In this document: positions 55,874 to 64,000 of the stretch, piece after piece
Layout: each line of letters starts with the position of its first letter
Numbering within the stretch: position 1 is the stretch's first letter
Assembly: GCF_013385825.1 (NCBI RefSeq)
Contig: NZ_JACAPG010000014.1
Location: 248,001-312,000, forward strand
Direction: 5' to 3'
DNA from: Pseudomonas reactans
Lineage (GTDB): Bacteria > Pseudomonadota > Gammaproteobacteria > Pseudomonadales > Pseudomonadaceae
DNA length: 64,000 nucleotides
The notes under the pieces: generated by a model
What the model was told of the DNA's origin: nothing
Seen by the model: only the letters and a program-made list of their open reading frames with translations
Database searches by the model: none
Position numbers and translations under genes: made by a program

Positions 55874-56704
55874 GTGGAGCGAAGTTTTTTGGAAAAAAGC
55901 AGCGATATTGAGCTGCGCCTGTTGATCGAGGCGATTTACCTCAAGTACAGCTACGACTTCCGCGATTACTCCGGGGCGTCGGTGAAGCGGCGCGTGGCCC
56001 ACGCCCTGCGCCAGTTCGATTGCGCGACCATCTCCGCCTTGCAGGAGCGTGTGCTGCACGACCCGGCGGCGTTCATGCAGTTGCTGCAGTTCTTGACGAT
56101 TCCGGTGAGCGAGATGTTCCGTGACCCGTCGCACTTCCTGGCGATCCGCCAGGAAGTGGTGCCGCTGCTCAAGACCTACCCCTCGATCAAGATCTGGATT
56201 GCCGGCTGCAGCACGGGCGAGGAGGTGTACTCCATGGCCATCCTGCTGCGCGAGGAGGGGTTGCTGGAGCGTACGATCATCTACGCCACCGACATCAACC
56301 CGGCGTCGCTGGACAAGGCCAAGCAGGGCATCTTTTCCCTCGAGAACGTACGCGCCTACACCGCCAACTATCAGCAGGCCGGAGGCCAACGTTCATTTGC
56401 CGACTACTACACCGCGGCTTACGATTACGCGATATTCGATAAAACGCTGCGCGAAAATGTCACCTTTGCCGATCACAGCTTGGCGACCGACAGTGTATTC
56501 TCAGAAACTCAATTAATTTCGTGTCGTAACGTACTGATTTATTTCAATAAAAAATTACAGGATCGCGCGTTTGGATTGTTTCATGAGTCGCTGTGCCATC
56601 GCGGCTTCCTGGTGCTGGGCAGCAAGGAAACCCTGGATTTCTCCGCGTACGGCAAGCAGTTCGAACCCTTGGTCAAACAGGAACGGATCTACCGCAAACT
56701 ATGA
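55874..56704 (+). CDS. CheR-type protein-glutamate methyltransferase
   Basis: Up to 276 aa. SAM-dependent methyltransferase: N-domain (IELRLLIEAIYLKYSYDFRDYSG begins it) and catalytic domain with IWIAGCSTGEEVYSMAILLRE and DINPASLDKA. No C-terminal pentapeptide-binding or TPR domain. The GTG at 55874 directly follows the kinase stop; a TTG at 55889 with GGAG nine bases upstream is an equally good start (271 aa). No MCP gene is nearby, so its target may be the kinase or a remote receptor. Confidence 0.9.
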   Translation: MERSFLEKSSDIELRLLIEAIYLKYSYDFRDYSGASVKRRVAHALRQFDCATISALQERVLHDPAAFMQLLQFLTIPVSEMFRDPSHFLAIRQEVVPLLKTYPSIKIWIAGCSTGEEVYSMAILLREEGLLERTIIYATDINPASLDKAKQGIFSLENVRAYTANYQQAGGQRSFADYYTAAYDYAIFDKTLRENVTFADHSLATDSVFSETQLISCRNVLIYFNKKLQDRAFGLFHESLCHRGFLVLGSKETLDFSAYGKQFEPLVKQERIYRKL

Positions 56705-57306
56705 ATCAAGCGGCTGCCAGCCCGGCATCGGTCCGGGGCATAGAAGCAATCGTCATCGGCGCCTCCGCCGGTGGCGTAGAGGCGTTGCTGACGATTTTCG
56801 CTGAACTGCCTGCCGATTTCGGCTTGCCGATCATCACCGTGCTGCACTTGCCGGACGAGCGTCGCAGCCAACTGGCTGAAGTGTTCGACCGCCGCGTCGC
56901 GATGCCCGTGGTGGAAGCCCGTGACAAGGAAGTGATCAGGCCGGGCACCCTGTATTTTGCCGGCCCTGGCTATCACCTGTCGGTAGAGCATGACCGAAGC
57001 CTGTCCTTGAGCCAGGAAGACCGTGTGCACCATTCGCGGCCGGCGATTGACTTCCTCTTCGAATCCGCCGCCGATGTCTATGGCGCTGGCCTGCTGGCCA
57101 TTCTGTTGACCGGCGCCAACCATGACGGCGCGCGCGGCCTGGCCCATGTCAAGCAACAAGGTGGAACCACTGTGGTGCAAGAGCCTACAGAAGCACGCGT
57201 TGCCGTCATGCCCCGTGCAGCCCTGGCGCTGCACACACCCGACCACATTCTGACGCTGAGCCACATTGGCTCATTGCTGGCTTCCCTGGAATATTCCCCA
57301 TGTTAA
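56701..57306 (+). CDS. CheB-type methylesterase without receiver domain
   Basis: 201 aa consisting only of the CheB catalytic domain: Ser in IGASAGGVEAL, His in TVLHLPDERRS and Asp in LTGANHDGARG form the triad. Lacks the N-terminal receiver that normally gates CheB. ATG overlaps the cheR stop (ATGA). Its esterase/deamidase target is unknown. Confidence 0.92.
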   Translation: MNQAAASPASVRGIEAIVIGASAGGVEALLTIFAELPADFGLPIITVLHLPDERRSQLAEVFDRRVAMPVVEARDKEVIRPGTLYFAGPGYHLSVEHDRSLSLSQEDRVHHSRPAIDFLFESAADVYGAGLLAILLTGANHDGARGLAHVKQQGGTTVVQEPTEARVAVMPRAALALHTPDHILTLSHIGSLLASLEYSPC

Positions 57307-58493
57307 GTACTGTCCAGGCCAAACTGCTGATCGTCGATGATCTGCCGGAAAACCTGCTGGCCCTTGAAGCGCTGATCAAGCGCGAGGACCGCCAGGTGTT
57401 CAAGGCATTGAGCGCCGACGAGGCCTTGTCCCTGTTGCTGGAGCACGAGTTCGCCATGGCGATTCTCGATGTGCAGATGCCCGGCATGAATGGTTTCGAG
57501 CTGGCCGAGTTAATGCGCGGTACCGAAAAGACCAAGAACATCCCCATCGTGTTTGTCAGCGCGGCCGGCCGCGAGCTCAATTACGCCTTCAAGGGCTATG
57601 AAAGCGGCGCCGTGGACTTCTTGCACAAACCGCTGGATATCCATGCGGTAAAGAGCAAGGTCAACGTGTTCGTCGACCTGTTCCGCCAAAGCAAGGCCAT
57701 GAAGCAACAGGTCGAGGCGCTGGAGCGCAGCCGTCGCGAGCAGGAACTGCTACTGACGCGCCTGCAGGCGACCCAGGCCGAGCTGGAACAGGCCGTGCGC
57801 ATGCGTGACGACTTCATGTCGATCGTCGCCCACGAAGTGCGTACGCCCCTCAACGGCCTGATCCTCGAGACCCAGCTGCGCAAGATGCACCTGGCCCGGG
57901 ACAATGCCGCCGCGTTCACCCTGGACAAGATGCACGCCATGGTCGACCGCGATGAACGCCAGATCCAGAGCCTGATCCGCCTGATCGAAGATATGCTCGA
58001 CGTCTCGCGCATCCGCACCGGCAAGCTGTCGATACGCCCGGCCCACTTCGACCTGACCCAATTGGTGAGCAATCTGGTGGAGAACTTCGCGCCCCAAGTG
58101 GCCGCGGCGGATTCGTCCATGACACTGGTTGCCGAAGGCCCGGTGGAAGGCAACTGGGATGAGTTCCGTATCGAACAGGTGGTGACCAATCTACTGACTA
58201 ACGCCCTGCGCTACGGGGCCAAGAGCCCGGTGACGGTGCGCGTATACACCGAGCATGGCGAGGCGCGGGTGGAGGTGCGCGACCACGGGATCGGCATCAG
58301 CGAAGAAAACCAGAAGCGTATTTTCCAACAGTTCGAGCGCGTGTCCGCCAGCCAAGTGGCTGCGGGCCTGGGCCTCGGGCTGTTCATTTCCGAGCAGATC
58401 GTTGCAGCCCATGGCGGCACCATCGAGGTCGAGAGCCAGATAGGCGAGGGCGCCTTGTTCCGGGTATGCCTGCCATTACAGGCCGCGGCATGA
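57300..58493 (+). CDS. REC-HisKA-HATPase kinase
   Basis: 397 aa soluble protein. N-terminal receiver with Asp57 (AILDVQMPGMNG), coiled coil about 130-160, HisKA with His178 (VAHEVRTPLNG), HATPase about 285-395 (DHGIGISEENQ, GLGLGLFIS). A receiver in front of the kinase lets the hybrid kinase upstream or another input control it. Overlaps cheB by seven bases. Confidence 0.92.
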   Translation: MLSTVQAKLLIVDDLPENLLALEALIKREDRQVFKALSADEALSLLLEHEFAMAILDVQMPGMNGFELAELMRGTEKTKNIPIVFVSAAGRELNYAFKGYESGAVDFLHKPLDIHAVKSKVNVFVDLFRQSKAMKQQVEALERSRREQELLLTRLQATQAELEQAVRMRDDFMSIVAHEVRTPLNGLILETQLRKMHLARDNAAAFTLDKMHAMVDRDERQIQSLIRLIEDMLDVSRIRTGKLSIRPAHFDLTQLVSNLVENFAPQVAAADSSMTLVAEGPVEGNWDEFRIEQVVTNLLTNALRYGAKSPVTVRVYTEHGEARVEVRDHGIGISEENQKRIFQQFERVSASQVAAGLGLGLFISEQIVAAHGGTIEVESQIGEGALFRVCLPLQAAA

Positions 58494-58571
58494 ATTCAAT
58501 CGTCACCTCGACGCAACCTCTGCGTGACCCCATGGTCGTAATTGCAGCAACTGACCGGACTAAGGCTTCCC

Positions 58572-58949
58572 ATGAGTGAAGATGCACAAGATGTCGTACT
58601 GATCGTCGAGGACGACGAATCCATTATGTTTGTGCTGGGTGAATACCTGGCTGGCCTGGGCTATCGGGTGTTGAAAGCGATCGATGGGGAGCAGGCCTTC
58701 GAAATTCTAGCGACCAAGCCGCACCTGGATTTGATGGTGACGGACTATCGTTTGCCGGGCGGGATTTCCGGCGTGCAGATTGCCGAACCGGCGATCATGC
58801 TACGACCGGAGTTGAAGGTTATTTTCATCAGCGGTTATCCGCAGGAAATTCTCGACTGCAACAGCCCGATCACGCGCAACGCGCCTATCTTGGCCAAGCC
58901 GTTTGACCTGGATACGTTGCAGGAGCACATTCAGCGGTTGTTGGCGTGA
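58572..58949 (+). CDS. Single-domain response regulator
   Basis: 125 aa CheY-like receiver with VEDD (12-15), phosphoacceptor Asp58 in MVTDYRLPGG and Lys in AKPFD. Start ATG 58572, 78 bp after the kinase. Likely the output or a shuttle of the cluster; no effector domain. Confidence 0.9.
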   Translation: MSEDAQDVVLIVEDDESIMFVLGEYLAGLGYRVLKAIDGEQAFEILATKPHLDLMVTDYRLPGGISGVQIAEPAIMLRPELKVIFISGYPQEILDCNSPITRNAPILAKPFDLDTLQEHIQRLLA

Positions 58950-58964
58950 CACGTCCTTGTGTCA
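58947..58964. terminator. Short hairpin at the cluster end
   Basis: TGACAC-N6-GTGTCA starts in the stop codon of the receiver gene, between convergent genes. Too short and without T-tract to be a sure terminator. Confidence 0.3.
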
Positions 58965-58974
58965 ACCCATGGAC

Positions 58975-61900
58975 TCAGTCCGCGCGGTCAAATACCTCGG
59001 CCTTGGCGCGCGAATCAAGTACCTGAGGCAGATGCCCGCCTTCGATCAGGTCAAAAGTGCCATCCGGTTTGATATCAATGCCGGACGCGGTGGCGATCGT
59101 CGTGGAGGCGGGTTGTCGCTTCATGATATTCAGTAACACCGTCTCACCGTTATGACTTTGCCCTAGCGCACTGGCTAACCCGGTGGTTGACCGGCTGAGA
59201 TCGCCTCCCACGAAAATTACCTTTCCGCCACCCGCCAAGGCTGCATCCAGTTCTTTGAGTACACGATATTGTTCTGTGCTGGGAACTCCACCTTGAAAGT
59301 GCATCAAGGTGCGCTTGCCGTAGATACCTTCCTTGAGGTCTGTAAGCACGGCAATTGCCGTGCAATCACTGATCCCCCTGGTGCGGATTATCGAGCTGGG
59401 ATCGGTGGCTGTGACATTCGTATAGTCCGACATATGGACTTCGTGGAATGTGGCGGCGGGCGGAGTGTCACCTTGGGGCTTCGTAATCGCCGCGTCCCTT
59501 GTAGGGAGCCCATCCGGGGTGCTGGCCGGTTTCAACCCGATGATATGTTTGTCATAGAGCCCTTTGACGTTACGGGTGTCAAAGGTTGCCGCTCCTTTCC
59601 ACGACGCGTCAAACTCACTGATCTTGAATTCAAGTTTGTTCTGATCGGCACTCTGGGTTTTATAGGGCGCCGGCAGTTTCTTGTCATTGAAAATTTTATC
59701 CAAGCCGCGACGCATCATCTTTTCGCTTGAGAACTCGGCAACGCCATAATTGGGATCGTAAAAAAAGAACGTTTTATTTGCTCCATCCGACCTTACACCG
59801 GCCAGCATTGCATGGTCAGGCGTCTCGATCATGAAGGTCTTATTACCGTCAGCGCTCGCCAGGTCTTTAACCATGTCTTGGTACGATACTTGGCGCGGTG
59901 CCTTGCCGATGTGGATCTTGTCCGGGTGGCCTACAGCCTGTTGTAGTTGAGCCAGCGAGCGTTTGAGTGTTCTTGATGCCTCTTCTGTGGGGTTGGCGGC
60001 TGCCGCATACAGATTGTCCAGGAAAATCCGCTCTTTTCCCTCTGCCTTGGCGGACGCGAAGGCGCGTGACATGCCTGCACACTGGCCTTGGGAAAGTGGG
60101 TTGGTCTGGCTGAGGTAAAGCGTTTGGGGAACCGGCGTGAATGTACCGCCAACAGAATTTACATGCGCGTCAAAGATCGGTGCCCCCTTGAACCCGTGCT
60201 GGACCGCCAATCTTTCCTGTTGTCGCACTAACGTACCGACTTCCTCTGCCGTTCGGCCGGGCCGTATTGCCAGCTTCATGACGTCTTCTGACTTCATGCC
60301 TCTGGTATAGCCTTCAATCAGTTCCGGATTGCCCTGATCGTATCCGCGCTTGAAGGCTACGGTTGGAGTCCCATTGCCTTGATGAGTATCCAGCAACCTG
60401 GCCCATTCTCTACGTGTTTGAATAGAAGCCGCTGAGGGGGTAGTCACTCTATTTTCCCATTCGCCAAGTTCACGTGCGCCCCCTTTAACGGACGGTTGGA
60501 AATCATCCAGCGCTTTGCCATAAGGACGTAGGGACTCTGTATCAAAGGCATACCATTTGTTGTCTTGCAGCACTGCGGTGCCCTTCGACACTGACCCGCC
60601 TGACGTGTAAGTTCCCATCGCAGCGGCATCAAATTTTTTGCTGGCGGCCACCAGGTCGTAGTTTTTCATGCCCCTGAGTTGCCGAATATCGTGGACCGCA
60701 TCAGAGACGGCCCGTTTGCCGGCGCTTACCACGCCACGTCCACCGGCTCGCACTAAATCCACAGAACCGTCCAATGGGTTCAACAGGCTGACCGCGCCAA
60801 GTCCAACGGTTTTTGTGATGCGCAGCGCCTTGCCGCCCACCGAGGCGGTACTGGAGGCCACTTTCGCGACTTTTCCAACCGTGCCGGCCCCGACGGTCAG
60901 CAAGCCAAATATATCAAGGGACAAATCAATGATGCCTTCCCCGATATTGCCATTGCTGAAGTTCTTGATAGCTGAGGCGAACGGAATCAAGTTAAGCAGC
61001 ATCTCACCCAGTTTTTTATAAAAGGGCACCTCGGACTCAAAGGTCGTGAGCCCGCGCGCTTCGGTTTCCAGTGTTTGCCATGCGCTGGTGTGTTTGGCCA
61101 CCGTCGCGCCGATCAGCGAAGTTCTTTCGCTGGAGAAGCTATTCAAGGGGCCTCCCGAATCTGTGGTTTCCTGCCTCAAATCGTCGCGAATGGAAAGGGC
61201 GATGGGCTCCATGGACCGGTAAGGCGTATTAACGTTGAGTGGCTTGCCGTCATCAATATCAGGCCCGGGTTGAATGCCGGATGGAAAGTCACCCAGGTCC
61301 CGGCGTTTTTCGAGGGTGTTCTTCTGAACGTTGAGTTCATACGTATGGGACTCGCCATCGCGCATGACTTTCAACAGAACAGGCTTGCCTTCCTTGACAG
61401 GGGTTGGGACAGGCGTCCCTCCCATCAGTGTGGGCACACTTTTCATTTCCCGGAACGCCGAGATACTGCCGTATTCAATGTTCTTGCGGTCGTCCAGAGG
61501 CAACTGTGCAATCAACTGCTTGACCTGTGTGGCGACACTGCTGTCCAACGCGTGGCCAAAGGTTTTGAATTGATTCGAAAATTCGGTGTTTATGTTTTTC
61601 AGGGAGCTTGTCTTGCTCAGTACATCGTCAAGCGTGAAGTTGGGTGCGTTGGCCTCAGACCGGCCAGGGCCACGCCGTGGCGGAGTGTAGGGCTCTAGCA
61701 TCCATTGGTTATAGCCGCGTGACTCATTGCCGCGCCGGGCAGGCTGGTAGGGCACCCGCGGCGGACTGTGCAACAGGTTTTCCATGTACAAGTCGAGTAT
61801 CGAGTAGGGGCCTGGTCGATCCTTGTCGTAGGTGCCCAGCACGATGCATTTCAACTCCAGGCGTATGTCATCCCCCAGTACCTTGCGCAACTCTGCCAGT

Positions 61901-63771
61901 GCGATGTCCTTGCGAGAAGACGGCGCAAGCGTGCGCCGTGCTTCGGAGGCAGACCGTAACTCGGTGACTTGCTGGTTGTAGGCATCGGAGATGGTGTTCA
62001 TGTCCGCCGGTGAAGTCACGCTCGTGACAATGCTGTTGGTGAGTCCCCATTCCTTGAGCGCCTCGTGCTGGGCGACATACTCGATCTTGCGCTGAGCATC
62101 AGAGACGGGCGCAATGTCACCCTGCATCATCACGTCGGCATAACTCATTGTCGCCGTTACACCAGGCGCCTGCGCCTCAAGGCGGGCCACCGCCGTGCTG
62201 AAGCTCACGTGAGCAGGGGAGCCGTGGGTGAGCGTCGGTGGAATGTCCTTCATCAGTAGCTCCGGCGCCTTGGAGGCCAACCGCAAATGCGCTTGGACCA
62301 GTGCCCGTTCGGGAGATGAGGCCTCACGTACGCTGAAGTACAAGTGATCGGCCACACGCTGAAGCGTTTCCGATAACGGCTTGCCCTTGAGTTGTTCGCC
62401 AGCCAGGTCAAAGCCCGAAATGTGTTTTTGCGGTAAAGCGCGCTGGGTAAGCGTATCGCCTGGGTTCAGGTTCAAGGCGGCCAATAACCAGTCATTGATG
62501 CTGCCTTTGACTGACAGTGCCTCGAACTTGGCCTGGATCGCAGCGCCCAGTGCCTGGCCTTTGGGTGACTGGATCAGTCGATCAAGCAGTTGTCGCGGGT
62601 TACGCAGCTCGGACGGTTCTATCGCAACGCCCCGCATCAATGCCTCCAGCACGCCGCCGGTGACCCCGATGTTCAGCTCACCCACATTGCCGTGCAGCAA
62701 GAAAGCCAACAACTGGCGCTGGTTGTCCGCATCAAGTGGCTGAGGCCAGGACATGGCACCCCCATAGTTGCCATTGACCGGGCCTTGGGGCGCAGGTGTC
62801 AGCAGGTACATTTTGAGGTTTTCTACTTCCTCAGCAGTGCCTGGAATGTTGATCCCGTGATACTCAAGAAAATCTTTGAGAGTGTTCAAGCCTGCGTCCG
62901 CGCGCGCCCAGTCCTGGGTGTATGAGGAGTCGGGATGAGCCTTGAAAGGGGTCTCACTCAAATACTGGGAAAGTGTGGATGCATCCTGCGTGCCTGACTT
63001 CATGTCTTCACTTAGCGCCCCTAACCCCTTGGCGGCCTCATGACGGTCGTGGGTATTACCCAACAGCGTTTTCTGGCGATTGAGTGCGTCCTCGCTGCGT
63101 TGCTCGTGGACGCTGGAAAACGTGGGCGGTTCAAGTGCCGAAAAAGTCCTGTCCCGTTCAAGTTCGGCGGCGCGTTGTTGGAACGCGGAGGGTGAGAGAA
63201 GCATCTGCTCAAAGTAAAACTGGCCAACCAGCCTGGCCGGCGCGCGGTTGATCTCCATGGGGTTGGGCGGACTGAAAGGCACGCCTTTATTGGAGATGAT
63301 GCCGCCGGCGTCCATTAACGGCCCTCTGACCGCGCGCCACTTTGAACTCTCGTCTCCAGCCACATCCAGTGTCGCGATACCTGTGCCAAGGACCTTGATT
63401 TGAAAATTGATTTGCCCTGCACTCGGCAGTATTTTGATCGAATCGATCGCATTGTTGTCACGTCGCCACGCAATAAAATCCGGAGATTGCATGGCGTCAC
63501 CCAACTGCTTCCACCACTGGCCGAACGTGGAGTGCGCCGGGACATCAACCATAATCGCATTGTCGTTGGCGGGGACGCCTGTAAAACCGCTCAACGCCTT
63601 GCCATAGTTTTGTGCCAGTAAACTATCGCCGTTGGCACGAGACGACCCATCGCCAGCCTGAGAGGGTACGTCTGCGCGTCTGGCTTCAGAGCGTGCTTGT
63701 GTTACGGGCGCCTCAGTATGAGTGGAGAGAGGCAACAGCGAGGTGCGCGATAAACTACTCGTAATCGTCAT
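58975..63771 (-). CDS. Large YopT-like (C58) effector/toxin candidate with extra C-terminal Cys/His domain, paralogue B
   Basis: 1598 aa, no signal peptide. N-terminus TITSSLSRTSLLPLSTHT: Ile3, Ser rich, first acidic residue Glu20. Long helical region to about 900; hydrophobic segment about 925-1000 (NLIPFASAIKNF, GEGIIDLSLDIFGLL, LLNPLDGSVDLV) clearly similar to paralogue A; one copy of the roughly 50-residue repeat near 1140 (FKRGYDQGNPELIEGYT); C58-like set Cys1231 (SQGQCAGMS), His1320 (TPDHAML), Asp1339 (YDPNYG). A further domain (about 1440-1598) has Cys1470 (RGISDCTAI) and His1491 (LMHFQGG), an arrangement like CNF1/BLF1/CheD deamidases. No hrp box was found. All functional statements beyond the paralogy are inference. 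Confidence 0.8.
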   Translation of the reverse strand: MTITSSLSRTSLLPLSTHTEAPVTQARSEARRADVPSQAGDGSSRANGDSLLAQNYGKALSGFTGVPANDNAIMVDVPAHSTFGQWWKQLGDAMQSPDFIAWRRDNNAIDSIKILPSAGQINFQIKVLGTGIATLDVAGDESSKWRAVRGPLMDAGGIISNKGVPFSPPNPMEINRAPARLVGQFYFEQMLLSPSAFQQRAAELERDRTFSALEPPTFSSVHEQRSEDALNRQKTLLGNTHDRHEAAKGLGALSEDMKSGTQDASTLSQYLSETPFKAHPDSSYTQDWARADAGLNTLKDFLEYHGINIPGTAEEVENLKMYLLTPAPQGPVNGNYGGAMSWPQPLDADNQRQLLAFLLHGNVGELNIGVTGGVLEALMRGVAIEPSELRNPRQLLDRLIQSPKGQALGAAIQAKFEALSVKGSINDWLLAALNLNPGDTLTQRALPQKHISGFDLAGEQLKGKPLSETLQRVADHLYFSVREASSPERALVQAHLRLASKAPELLMKDIPPTLTHGSPAHVSFSTAVARLEAQAPGVTATMSYADVMMQGDIAPVSDAQRKIEYVAQHEALKEWGLTNSIVTSVTSPADMNTISDAYNQQVTELRSASEARRTLAPSSRKDIALAELRKVLGDDIRLELKCIVLGTYDKDRPGPYSILDLYMENLLHSPPRVPYQPARRGNESRGYNQWMLEPYTPPRRGPGRSEANAPNFTLDDVLSKTSSLKNINTEFSNQFKTFGHALDSSVATQVKQLIAQLPLDDRKNIEYGSISAFREMKSVPTLMGGTPVPTPVKEGKPVLLKVMRDGESHTYELNVQKNTLEKRRDLGDFPSGIQPGPDIDDGKPLNVNTPYRSMEPIALSIRDDLRQETTDSGGPLNSFSSERTSLIGATVAKHTSAWQTLETEARGLTTFESEVPFYKKLGEMLLNLIPFASAIKNFSNGNIGEGIIDLSLDIFGLLTVGAGTVGKVAKVASSTASVGGKALRITKTVGLGAVSLLNPLDGSVDLVRAGGRGVVSAGKRAVSDAVHDIRQLRGMKNYDLVAASKKFDAAAMGTYTSGGSVSKGTAVLQDNKWYAFDTESLRPYGKALDDFQPSVKGGARELGEWENRVTTPSAASIQTRREWARLLDTHQGNGTPTVAFKRGYDQGNPELIEGYTRGMKSEDVMKLAIRPGRTAEEVGTLVRQQERLAVQHGFKGAPIFDAHVNSVGGTFTPVPQTLYLSQTNPLSQGQCAGMSRAFASAKAEGKERIFLDNLYAAAANPTEEASRTLKRSLAQLQQAVGHPDKIHIGKAPRQVSYQDMVKDLASADGNKTFMIETPDHAMLAGVRSDGANKTFFFYDPNYGVAEFSSEKMMRRGLDKIFNDKKLPAPYKTQSADQNKLEFKISEFDASWKGAATFDTRNVKGLYDKHIIGLKPASTPDGLPTRDAAITKPQGDTPPAATFHEVHMSDYTNVTATDPSSIIRTRGISDCTAIAVLTDLKEGIYGKRTLMHFQGGVPSTEQYRVLKELDAALAGGGKVIFVGGDLSRSTTGLASALGQSHNGETVLLNIMKRQPASTTIATASGIDIKPDGTFDLIEGGHLPQVLDSRAKAEVFDRAD

Positions 63772-63820
63772 GGCATTTGGGCTCGAATTTGGGAACTGAG
63801 GTCCACTGGGTACAGATTCT

Positions 63821-63837
63821 GATTACCCGTGGTAATC
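63821..63837. promoter_or_regulatory. Palindrome upstream of paralogue B
   Basis: GATTACC-CGT-GGTAATC, perfect seven-base arms, 50 bp before the start codon of the 1598-aa gene, in the 116-bp gap after the partial receiver gene. Candidate repressor or activator site. Confidence 0.45.
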
Positions 63838-63887
63838 CTGCGTACCGCTATCCCCTTGATCGATTCCGTTCCAATACGAAAACTCTA

Positions 63888-64000
63888 TTACTCGTTGTTG
63901 CTTGGCGCCTGCAGAGGATCTGCCTCGGTGTTGTGCGCCCGTATCATTTCCCGCACCTTCGCCGTCAACAAATCAAAGGTAAACGGCTTGGTGATCAACT
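63888..64000 (-). CDS. C-terminal end of a receiver-domain protein (cut by window edge)
   Basis: Only about 37 codons are visible on the minus strand, ending ...LITKPFTFDLLTAKVREM with the conserved Lys-Pro-Phe of receiver domains, then a short tail and TAA at 63888-63890. It is the end of a response regulator or of a hybrid kinase whose last domain is a receiver. Upstream of paralogue B on the same strand. Confidence 0.75.
   Translation of the reverse strand, partial: LITKPFTFDLLTAKVREMIRAHNTEADPLQAPSNNE

Noticed and set aside
63842..63890. Possible hrp box before the 1598-aa gene (GGAACG on the minus strand at 63867-63872; GGATAG-N15-CCACGGG further down)
   Set aside because: The first has no CCAC at 15-17 bp (nearest is 34 bp away); the second matches only three of six bases of the first block and lacks the final A.

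Overview
The window looks like chromosomal DNA of a Pseudomonas of the P. fluorescens group. The basis is GC-rich codon use, an MvaT/MvaU-type nucleoid protein, a GloA/AhpC/AhpF/HppD gene set, an orphan cbb3 oxidase subunit of the CcoN4 type, and four paired inverted REP elements with the GCCGGCTTGCCGGC or GCGAGCTTGCTCGC cores seen in fluorescent pseudomonads. I see no tRNA, rRNA, CRISPR array or insertion sequence. Coding density is high; the longest gap without a gene is about 264 bp (52112-52375), so no stretch above 300 bp is empty.

Layout. 1-8521: 5'-truncated galU, gor, a KfrA-like coiled-coil DNA-binding protein divergent from a tyrosine recombinase, the peroxidase pair ahpC/ahpF with a candidate OxyR site, a long-type glyoxalase I, a secreted DUF4946-like protein, and an MvaU-like protein starting at TTG. 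8720-22797: an EAL phosphodiesterase with a CSS sensor domain, LysR/EamA, hppD, an unrecognised 404-aa protein behind an hrp-box-like sequence, RarD, an aldo/keto reductase, LysR/SDR, and a glycerate-use group (MFS transporter, CdaR-type regulator, glycerate kinase). 22794-28434: a histone-deacetylase-like amidohydrolase, an MFS exporter and an outer-membrane protein behind a LuxR-type regulator, then a GNAT and an aspartate/glutamate racemase. 28525-36506: orphan CcoN with a small membrane partner, a heptaheme c-type cytochrome with HEAT/TPR repeats, a DUF3313 lipoprotein, and a membrane-fused spermidine-synthase-like protein.

36626-47439 is an envelope block on the minus strand. A MoxR/DUF58/DUF4381/BatA/BatB-TPR/BatD operon runs with overlaps into a secreted HAD phosphatase and an exported sulfatase; a DUF1254/DUF1214 protein and an outer-membrane protein lie upstream.

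47631-64000 is the most unusual part. Two very large paralogous proteins without signal peptides (1290 aa and 1598 aa) flank a five-gene signalling cluster: a CHASE3-GAF hybrid kinase with three receiver domains, CheR, CheB without a receiver, a REC-kinase, and a single receiver. Both large proteins have a hydrophobic central segment and a C-terminal Cys-His-Asp arrangement like YopT (peptidase C58) enzymes. The 1290-aa gene is preceded by a full consensus hrp box (GGAACC-N16-CCACAGA), and both N-termini fit type III secretion rules. The 1598-aa protein carries a further C-terminal domain with a Cys/His pair reminiscent of glutamine deamidases. I read these as previously undescribed candidate type III effectors or toxins; the 404-aa gene at 13726 may belong to the same regulon.
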